44,770 nt of DNA from an uncultured bacterium (GTDB lineage: Bacteria; Verrucomicrobiota; Kiritimatiellia; RFP12; UBA1067): NCBI GenBank assembly GCA_902764415.1, contig CACWVU010000021.1, positions 1-44,770 on the forward strand. The letters run 5' to 3'. The position numbers and the translations under genes were made by a program. This document shows positions 16,153-25,918 of this stretch, piece by piece. The notes beneath the pieces were generated by a model. It worked only from the letters and a program-made list of their open reading frames with translations, had not been told where the DNA came from and did not search any database. Positions within the stretch are counted from its first letter, which is position 1, and each line of letters opens with the position of its first letter.

Positions 16153-16173
16153 ATTCAACAACAACTGTTGAAT
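16153..16173. promoter_or_regulatory. Perfect inverted repeat at the start site, possible operator or 5' hairpin
   Basis: ATTCAACA, five bases, then TGTTGAAT. The 8-bp arms are exact and lie directly after the predicted transcription start and before the ribosome binding site AGAGG. That position suits repressor binding or an mRNA hairpin. Confidence 0.5.
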
Positions 16174-16187
16174 ATGCAGAGGCAAAA

Positions 16188-17381
16188 ATGATGAAAGAAC
16201 TGATCAAACGGCATATTTACGGCGAATTGCGCGAAAGTCTTGAGTGTAATCCAGTCGTTGCTCTTATTGGTCCCAGGCAATGCGGCAAATCGACATTGGC
16301 CAAGATGATTCGGGCGGAGTTCCCTGCCTCGCTTTATCTTGACCTGGAGAATCCGTTTGACCTTGAGAAGCTGGCGCATCCGGAATTCTTCCTTTCGAGG
16401 AACAGGGATAGACTTGTGTGTATCGATGAGGTACAGCGGCGTCCTGAACTGTTCCCCCTTTTGAGAAGCCTTTGTGACGAATGGGGCGATAATGGTCATT
16501 TTCTGATTTTGGGTTCAGCTTCGCGCGAATTGCTTCGGCAAAGTTCGGAATCGCTGGCCGGACGCATCGCGTATTTCCGGCTCACGCCATTTCTGTTCTG
16601 CGAGCTGGCGGACGCGGACTGGACGCGATGTCTTTGGCGCGGCGGATTCCCGCGCGCCTATCTGGCCAGAAGCGACAAGGCTGCCCAGAACTGGCTTGAG
16701 TCCTTCGTCACGACATTCCTTGAGCGAGACCTCTCCTTCTGGCGGGAATTTGTACCGGAGACGATGCGTCGGCTGTGGAGGATGCTGGCGCACGAGAACG
16801 GGCAGACGGTCAACTTCTCGCGGCTGGCGTCATCGCTCGGCGTATCCGACATGACGGTAAGGCGCTACATTGATCTCTTGAAGGAGACGTTCATGGTTGA
16901 TGTCGTGCCGCCGTATGAGGCGAACCTGAAGAAGCGGCTGGTAAAAAGCCCCAAGGTCTATATCGCCGATACGGGTGTCGCCTGTGCGCTTCTGGGCATT
17001 TCCTCGTTCGATGAAGCATACAACCACCCGGCATTCGGTTCTTTGTGGGAACAGATGGTGCTGGGGAACATCCGGGGTCTATTTCCGAATGCGGATGTTT
17101 CCTTCTATCGAACCGCCGACGGAACGGAAATGGATTTTGTCGTGTCCATGCGCGGCAAGACAGTTGCGATAGAATGCAAGGCAGGTTCCGCGCCGTCCAT
17201 AGGGAAGGGAACGTACAACGCCATCGATGCGATTCAGCCGGATTGCGCATACGTGGTGGCTCCGGTTGAAGAGCCGTACCCCCTGAACGAAAAGCTCTCA
17301 GTTGTGCGACTTGAGGATCTGGATGGTATATACAAAAAATCTGATTTTCCCGCGGGAGATTTGCCCGCGCCGTGCGTATAG
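16188..17381 (+). CDS. AAA+ ATPase with DUF4143 (AAA_14 family)
   Basis: 397 residues. The N-terminal AAA_14 domain has Walker A GPRQCGKST near residue 30 and Walker B LVCIDEVQRRP near 85, with the sensor LILGSAS. A winged-helix-like stretch (FSRLASSLGVSDMTVRRYID) is followed by the DUF4143 domain, which ends in EMDFVV and AIECKAG, a PD-(D/E)xK-nuclease-like pattern. The physiological role of this large family is not settled; members often lie in accessory regions. Two adjacent ATGs (16188 and 16191) are both usable. GC is moderate, like the rest of this segment. Confidence 0.92.
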   Translation: MMKELIKRHIYGELRESLECNPVVALIGPRQCGKSTLAKMIRAEFPASLYLDLENPFDLEKLAHPEFFLSRNRDRLVCIDEVQRRPELFPLLRSLCDEWGDNGHFLILGSASRELLRQSSESLAGRIAYFRLTPFLFCELADADWTRCLWRGGFPRAYLARSDKAAQNWLESFVTTFLERDLSFWREFVPETMRRLWRMLAHENGQTVNFSRLASSLGVSDMTVRRYIDLLKETFMVDVVPPYEANLKKRLVKSPKVYIADTGVACALLGISSFDEAYNHPAFGSLWEQMVLGNIRGLFPNADVSFYRTADGTEMDFVVSMRGKTVAIECKAGSAPSIGKGTYNAIDAIQPDCAYVVAPVEEPYPLNEKLSVVRLEDLDGIYKKSDFPAGDLPAPCV

Positions 17382-17439
17382 TGCTTGTGAACGCAGCGAG
17401 CGTTCGCAAGAAACAAACAACGTCACAAGGAGACAAAAC

Positions 17440-20409
17440 ATGAAAACAAAGTTGATGATGATGGGCGCATTGGCAGTCGCCTGCGCGGTTAATGAGCTGG
17501 CGGCGATGCCGACAGAGCAAGAGACAAGGCAGGCGGAACCGGCCGTCAAAAGGCTGTTGCTACAGCAACGGACGGAACTTAGGTCTGGCAGGAAGACACG
17601 CTCAGACGTTGCCCTTTTGGCTATGAAGCGAGCCAGTGAGGCTAAGACCGAGGCGGAAAAACTGCTCCTGATGAAAGGTGCGTTTGCCCTTTATGTGCAG
17701 GACGGCAACCTTGAAAAAGCCGCCGAGACGATGAATGTGCTCAAGAAGACGATCCCTGACCTTCCGCAGGAAAGCGTCAAAAACATGGTAGAGACGGCGC
17801 TCAAAGGAGCCCCAAAGAATGTGGATGGCGAGCGTCTTCGCAAGCTCCTCGGCGAAGCGAAGGCGAAAAACAACGGCCCTGCCGGATCCGGCGACTGCAT
17901 GGCGACTGTCGATGGCTACTCTTGGTCATACCGCGTCAAGAACGGCGAGGCGACTATTGTGGCCGAGAAAGACGGCAGGCATTCCTGTGCCGTTTCGCCA
18001 GCGCCGACAGGAAATCTCAATATTCCCGCAACATTGGACGGATTCAAGGTTACGGGCATCGGCTGGGAGTCGTTCAGGGGTTGCAAGGGCCTCAAATCGG
18101 TGACGGTTCCCGAGGGAGTGACGCATATCGATTACGCCTTTCTTGAGTGCGCCGACCTTGAGTCCGTGAAGCTTCCCTCGAGCCTGAAGTCTATCGGGTA
18201 CGGCACTTTTGCAAGGTGCATTGCGCTTGAGTCGGTTACAATCCCGAATGGCGTTGAAAACATTGAGGCTGATGCGTTCAACGGTTGCGTCAAAGTCAAG
18301 TCGCTCGTAATACCAGAGAGCGTGACGCATATCGGGGATCGCGCTTTTTGCGCCTGGGCGGCACTAGAGTCGGTGGCGTTTTCGTCCGGAGTTGTTAACA
18401 TAGGCACGGGAGTGTTCGCAGGCTGCAACGCATTGAAGCTGATCATTGTCGATTCCGGCAATCAGGCGTTTACTGCGGTTGACGGAGTGCTGTACACGAA
18501 GGATCGGTCTGAGCTGGTGATGTGGCCCAACCCACGGAACGCGGTGGTGATACCGGATGGCGTGACGAAAATAAGGGGATGGGCGTTTGCGTTCGGCGAA
18601 GGGATGACCTCGGTGACGATCCCGGAGAGCGTGACGAGAATTGATGAAGTTGTGTTTATTGGGTGTGCGGGACTTAAGTCGGTAACGATTCCGTCGCGCG
18701 TAAAGAGCATAGGGGCGCACGTGTTTGAGCGGTGCAGCGAGCTGACCGAGGTGACGATGCTCGGCGAGCGCCCTGAAGCGCCTAAAACCCTGTTCCCGGG
18801 CTGCGGAAACCTCAAGGCGATCCACGTTCCGGCGAACGCGAAGAGCTGGGCGGGGATGAAAGAATGGTTCGGCATCCCGCTAGTCTTTGACGGGGAACAG
18901 GCTGCGGCTAATCTGCTTCCGGAATCACTGAGCGCCGAGCTGGAGGAGGCACTTGTCGGGTATTGGACATTTGACGGCAACGCGAACGATGCGACAAGGT
19001 ATCGCAACAACGGGACATTGCACGGCGTGACGCCAGCAGAGGATCGCCACGGCAAAGCCAACAAAGCATATCGATTCAATGGATCCAGTTACATAGAAGT
19101 CCCCCACTCGGAGACTTTAAACATGACGCATGCGATTACGCTTACCGCCTGGATAAAGCCTCATCGTTGGTGGGGTTATAATGGGTGGGCAATTATCATG
19201 CAGAAGGGCGACAAACGTAATTGTAACTATCAGTTCGGCATGGCAATGAGAGACAATAGGGTATACCTTTGTGGCAACGATATTTCATCAAGGTGCGGAC
19301 AACTTGGATTGGAGTTGAATAAATGGCAGCAGGTTGCGCTGACATACGAAAGTGGTAAGAGCTTGTGTCTCTACCGCGATGGCGTTCAAATCGGCACATG
19401 GAAGTTCGGCCAAGATTTGCAGCCAAACAACGGCAGACTTCTTATCGGCTACGATCCATTTTGGAGTTCTGAATATTTCATTGGCGACATGGACGATGTC
19501 AGGCTCTTCAACCAGGCGCTTTCGGAGAAGGAGATAAATGAGCTCTACAAGGCGGAGGCCCCAAGCCAAGATGTCGTCCAGCAGGTCGTCGACGGGGCGG
19601 CGGAGCAACAGCAGGCGACCGTTGATGGCTACACATGGTCATATCGTGTGAATAACGGTGAGGCGATGATTGTGGCGGAGAAGGATGGCTGGTTCTCTTG
19701 TGCCGTGTCGCCAGCGCCGACAGGCGATTTTTCAATCCCTGGGACCTTGAATGGCGTCAAGGTGACGAGCATCGGAGACTGTGCGTTCTGGTGGTGTGGC
19801 GGATTGACATCCCTGACTTTCCCGCAGGGTTTGACGACGATTTGTAAAAACGCTTTTCGGGGGTTGAATAAGTTGACGACGGTGACAATTCCGGCGAGCG
19901 TGACGAACATTGGCGGAGCACTGTTTGCGTATTGTGGTGGTTTAACTCAAATCAATGTCGAGGCCGGGAATCAGAAGTACACTTCAGTTGATGGCGTACT
20001 GTACACAAAGAATCGGACGGAATTGGTGATGTGTCCCAATGGGCTAAAGGAAGTGACGATCCCGGGGAGTGTGACGAACATCGGGCTTGGTGCTTTTATT
20101 GGGTGTAGTGGATTGACATCGGTTGCGTTGCCGTCTGTCGTAAAGAGCATAGGAGCGTGGGCGTTTGAGGGGTGCGGCGGGTTGACTTCGATGACGATTC
20201 CTGAGAGTGTGACGAAAATTGACCAATGTGCATTCCTCAATTGCGGCGGATTGACATCGATGACGATGCGCGGAGAACGTCCAGATGCGCCAAATGACAT
20301 ATTCCAGAGCTGCGGCAAGCTCAAGTCGATCCACGTCCCGGCGAATGCAAAGAGCTGGGCGGGGATGAAGGACTGGCTTGGCATCCCGCTGGTCTTTGAC
20401 GCGAAATAG
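17440..20409 (+). CDS. Secreted BspA-like leucine-rich-repeat protein with central LamG domain
   Basis: 989 residues with a signal peptide ending near A22. AAGGAG precedes the ATG. A charged helical region (about 25-145) leads into module A (about 155-484). This opens with ATVDGYSWSYRVKNGEA, continues with PAPTG, then BspA/LRR_5 repeats of about 23 residues, and ends IHVPANAKSWAGMK, GIPLVFD. A LamG/concanavalin-like domain (about 505-707, LVGYWTFDGNANDATRYRNN) follows. Module B (about 726-989) repeats the same opening, LRRs and ending. Such proteins bind host or polymer surfaces. No anchor or sorting signal is visible at the C-terminus. Confidence 0.93.
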   Translation: MKTKLMMMGALAVACAVNELAAMPTEQETRQAEPAVKRLLLQQRTELRSGRKTRSDVALLAMKRASEAKTEAEKLLLMKGAFALYVQDGNLEKAAETMNVLKKTIPDLPQESVKNMVETALKGAPKNVDGERLRKLLGEAKAKNNGPAGSGDCMATVDGYSWSYRVKNGEATIVAEKDGRHSCAVSPAPTGNLNIPATLDGFKVTGIGWESFRGCKGLKSVTVPEGVTHIDYAFLECADLESVKLPSSLKSIGYGTFARCIALESVTIPNGVENIEADAFNGCVKVKSLVIPESVTHIGDRAFCAWAALESVAFSSGVVNIGTGVFAGCNALKLIIVDSGNQAFTAVDGVLYTKDRSELVMWPNPRNAVVIPDGVTKIRGWAFAFGEGMTSVTIPESVTRIDEVVFIGCAGLKSVTIPSRVKSIGAHVFERCSELTEVTMLGERPEAPKTLFPGCGNLKAIHVPANAKSWAGMKEWFGIPLVFDGEQAAANLLPESLSAELEEALVGYWTFDGNANDATRYRNNGTLHGVTPAEDRHGKANKAYRFNGSSYIEVPHSETLNMTHAITLTAWIKPHRWWGYNGWAIIMQKGDKRNCNYQFGMAMRDNRVYLCGNDISSRCGQLGLELNKWQQVALTYESGKSLCLYRDGVQIGTWKFGQDLQPNNGRLLIGYDPFWSSEYFIGDMDDVRLFNQALSEKEINELYKAEAPSQDVVQQVVDGAAEQQQATVDGYTWSYRVNNGEAMIVAEKDGWFSCAVSPAPTGDFSIPGTLNGVKVTSIGDCAFWWCGGLTSLTFPQGLTTICKNAFRGLNKLTTVTIPASVTNIGGALFAYCGGLTQINVEAGNQKYTSVDGVLYTKNRTELVMCPNGLKEVTIPGSVTNIGLGAFIGCSGLTSVALPSVVKSIGAWAFEGCGGLTSMTIPESVTKIDQCAFLNCGGLTSMTMRGERPDAPNDIFQSCGKLKSIHVPANAKSWAGMKDWLGIPLVFDAK

Positions 20410-20452
20410 TGGAGAGTCGTCAGCAGTTGCGGAACACGCGCCGAACCTGAAA

Positions 20453-20479
20453 CCGCCGCGCTCGTTGTGGGCGCGGCGG
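20453..20479. terminator. GC-rich hairpin after the LRR gene, left copy of the RAYT-flanking repeat
   Basis: An 11-bp stem (CCGCCGCGCTC against GGGCGCGGCGG with one wobble) has the loop GTTGT. The hairpin and the bases before it recur almost unchanged at 21578-21612 on the other side of the RAYT gene. It could terminate the LRR transcript, although the following T-run is weak. Confidence 0.6.
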
Positions 20480-20511
20480 CTTCTGCCGCTGCGTGGCGCA
20501 TATTTGGAATA

Positions 20512-20520
20512 TGATATAAT
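20512..20520 (+). promoter_or_regulatory. Extended -10 promoter of the RAYT gene
   Basis: TGATATAAT, an extended -10 with perfect TATAAT. The start should be near 20527, with the ribosome binding site AAAGGA at 20556-20561. Confidence 0.65.
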
Positions 20521-20568
20521 ACTCCAATCAAGAATATATGACGTACACAACAGCAAAAGGAATTGGCT

Positions 20569-21495
20569 ATGCATTATGCGCGGATGACGGGACATGATTA
20601 TCACGATGGATTTTACTTCGTGACGATCAACACCGCTCCGAGGCGGAACTGCCTCTCGCGTATTGTCGGTGGGAAAGTCGAACTTCTGCCGTTTGGGGAG
20701 ATTGTCTTGAAGGCGTATCTTCAGATGAGCGCCGATTCGCCGGAGATCGACCTGCGCGTCTGTGCGATTATGCCAGATCACTTTCATGCCATAATCGTCT
20801 TTCGCCGCCGGAGCGCGCATCCGCTTGGATGGCACATAAGGCGCTTCAAGGCGCGGGCAACGAAAGCTGTGCGCGATCTTGCGGGGGACAGAGCGCTCGG
20901 CCTCTTTGAGGAGAATTTTCATGACTTCATTTCCTTCTCCGGCGATGAGCTTGACCATTATACGCAGTATGTTAAATCGAATCCGATTCGCTGGCAATGG
21001 AAACGCGACCACCCCGACTTCTTCCGTAAGCACTTTGCGCTTCGACATTCGCGCTTGCCACGCGATATTTCCTGGACGGCAATCGGCGACAGGTCGCTTC
21101 TTGACGCGCCTTGGCTCGAGCCGGTTGTCGTTCATCGGCGAATCACCGAAGAAGAGCGCGCGGCCGAGGTGTCGCGCTATCTTGAGCTGGCGCAGGGCGG
21201 CGCGACCTTGATCGGCGGCTTTATTTCGCCCGGAGAGAAAGAAGTCGCGAAGGGTGTATTGGAGATTGCCGGAGCAAAGGTGATCTGCCTGCTGCCTTAT
21301 GGTCTCAAGGGGTATAAGCCTCATGGCGTAGCCGTCAAACGCCTGGCAGAGAGCAAAACGCTTGTTTTGTCGGGCTTCCCGGAGTCGGTGCCGTCAACAC
21401 CGATCAACTACGGAAACTGCCACCTAAACAACGATTGGGCGCGGCTGATTGCTTTGGGGCGATCCGGCGATGAATCGCCGGATTCCCAACCTTGA
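20569..21495 (+). CDS. REP-associated tyrosine transposase (RAYT, Y1/HUH) with extra C-terminal DprA/LOG-like domain
   Basis: 308 residues from the ATG at 20569, which has AAAGGA at 7-nt spacing. The N-terminal Y1 transposase domain (about 1-170) shows GFYFVTINT, the HUH motif DHFHAII with H71 and H73, and the tyrosine segment DHYTQYVKSNPIRW (Y131/Y134). These enzymes cut and join single-stranded REP hairpins. The C-terminal third (about 195-305: LIGGFISPGEKEVAKGVLE, AKVICLLPYGLKG, LVLSGFPE) resembles the Rossmann-like fold of DprA/LOG proteins. This domain is an inference from glycine patterns. Hairpin repeats flank the gene on both sides. Confidence 0.88.
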   Translation: MHYARMTGHDYHDGFYFVTINTAPRRNCLSRIVGGKVELLPFGEIVLKAYLQMSADSPEIDLRVCAIMPDHFHAIIVFRRRSAHPLGWHIRRFKARATKAVRDLAGDRALGLFEENFHDFISFSGDELDHYTQYVKSNPIRWQWKRDHPDFFRKHFALRHSRLPRDISWTAIGDRSLLDAPWLEPVVVHRRITEEERAAEVSRYLELAQGGATLIGGFISPGEKEVAKGVLEIAGAKVICLLPYGLKGYKPHGVAVKRLAESKTLVLSGFPESVPSTPINYGNCHLNNDWARLIALGRSGDESPDSQP

Positions 21496-21582
21496 CGCGC
21501 GTAAGGCTGGGTGTCCGTGATCCCGCGTCATTCATGGCGCGGAGAGATTGCTGCCGTCAGGCAGCGGAAAACGACTTAAAAC

Positions 21583-21612
21583 CGCCGCGCTCGTTGTTGG
21601 CGCGGCGATTTT
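21583..21612. terminator. GC-rich hairpin with T-run after the RAYT gene, right copy of the flanking repeat
   Basis: CGCCGCGC (21583-21590) pairs with GCGCGGCG (21600-21607) and TTTT follows at 21609-21612. It looks like an intrinsic terminator, yet it is almost identical to 20453-20479, including the preceding AAACC and the loop. It is therefore also a candidate mobile repeat. Confidence 0.65.
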
Positions 21613-21622
21613 GTCAGCCGCG

Positions 21623-21646
21623 CTGCGCGGCAGATTGCGCGGCAGA
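21623..21646 (+). repeat. Two tandem copies of the GC-rich 12-mer
   Basis: CTGCGCGGCAGA and TTGCGCGGCAGA, the latter identical to the last unit of the array before dnaG (1171-1182). Confidence 0.75.
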
Positions 21647-21749
21647 TGTGACATTATGGCGCGACAATATGTCACACTCGAAGGGGACAGACCCTGAAAA
21701 CTTGAGGTTTGTCGCGTAGAACCTGGGATTTGCCCAAGTTGGTCTGCCA

Positions 21750-21766
21750 TTGGCACGCCCTCTGCT
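21750..21766 (+). promoter_or_regulatory. Candidate sigma-54 promoter of dnaK
   Basis: TTGGCACGCCCTCTGCT matches YTGGCACGRNNNTTGCW at all but two positions. GG (21752-21753) and GC (21764-21765) are exactly 10 nt apart, as sigma-54 requires. The start would fall near 21777, about 58 nt before the dnaK ATG. No good sigma-70 promoter and no CIRCE element is seen. No activator gene is in the window. Confidence 0.5.
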
Positions 21767-21776
21767 ATGGTAAGGG

Positions 21777-21810
21777 CGATTGCTTTCGACTGCCGATCGC
21801 AATCGAAACG
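21777..21810 (+). promoter_or_regulatory. Structured dnaK leader with motifs shared with the groES leader
   Basis: CGATTGC (21777-21783) is repeated inverted as GCAATCG (21799-21805). The leader contains GCTTTCGAC and CGATCGCAATCG followed by AAACG. The groES leader carries GTCGAAAGC twice (the inverse complement) and CGATCG, CAATCGG and AAAACG in the same order. Confidence 0.4.
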
Positions 21811-21834
21811 ACAATCTGAAAGGAGAAAAAGAAA

Positions 21835-23772
<1,938 letters not shown>

Positions 23773-23775
23773 TTT

Positions 23776-23826
23776 GTCGAAAGCGGTCGAAAGCATTCGA
23801 TGGCGATCGACGGCAATCGGAAAACG
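23776..23826 (+). promoter_or_regulatory. groES leader with repeated GTCGAAAGC
   Basis: GTCGAAAGC occurs at 23776-23784 and 23786-23794, then CGATCGACGGCAATCGG and AAAACG. These elements are shared with the dnaK leader, one of them inverted. They may be a processing or regulatory site common to the chaperone genes. Confidence 0.35.
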
Positions 23827-23847
23827 AAACCAAGGAGAAAAGCAAAA

Positions 23848-25792
<1,945 letters not shown>

Positions 25793-25807
25793 TGCCGCGA
25801 CCGGCAG

Positions 25808-25845
25808 GCGGCCGGCGGGGACTTCTCCGCCGGCCGCTCGCTTTT
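25808..25845 (+). terminator. Intrinsic terminator after groEL
   Basis: GCGGCCGGCGG (25808-25818) pairs with CCGCCGGCCGC (25827-25837) in an 11-bp stem; TCGCTTTT follows. It separates the groESL transcript from htpG. No clear htpG promoter was recognised in the 75 nt after it. Confidence 0.8.
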
Positions 25846-25918
25846 GCGTCCTGTCCGCCGGGCGCGCGTTGGGAAGGGCGGACGGCTTTCAAAACGAGAA
25901 GAGAGAGGAAGAGGGAAG

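Larger units (their letters stand above)
21496..21834 (+). other. 339-nt gap between RAYT and dnaK: REP-like repeats, hairpins and a sigma-54-type promoter
   Basis: From left to right: a small perfect hairpin GCTGCC-GTCA-GGCAGC (21550-21565), the right flanking hairpin (21583-21612), two 12-mer repeats (21623-21646), an 8-bp hairpin TGTGACAT/ATGTCACA (21647-21676), the motif GGGGACAGACCC (21683-21694), a sigma-54-like promoter (21750-21766) and the dnaK leader. No gene is evident. Confidence 0.7.

Noticed and set aside
17324..17332. TGGTATATA near the end of the AAA/DUF4143 gene as an LRR-gene promoter
   Set aside because: It imperfectly matches the extended -10 seen elsewhere and lies inside a coding region; it is possible but too weak to list.
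16188..17381. AAA/DUF4143 ATPase with the kinase as a defence (abortive infection) system
   Set aside because: DUF4143 ATPases are widespread with no proven defence role, and nothing else in the segment is a known defence gene.
17389..17405. GAACGC-AGCGA-GCGTTC hairpin between the AAA gene and the LRR gene
   Set aside because: The 6-bp stem has no T-run after it and is too short to call a terminator with confidence.
18040..20400. Repeated segments in the LRR gene as a CRISPR or DNA repeat
   Set aside because: The periodicity is explained by protein leucine-rich repeats and a module duplication.
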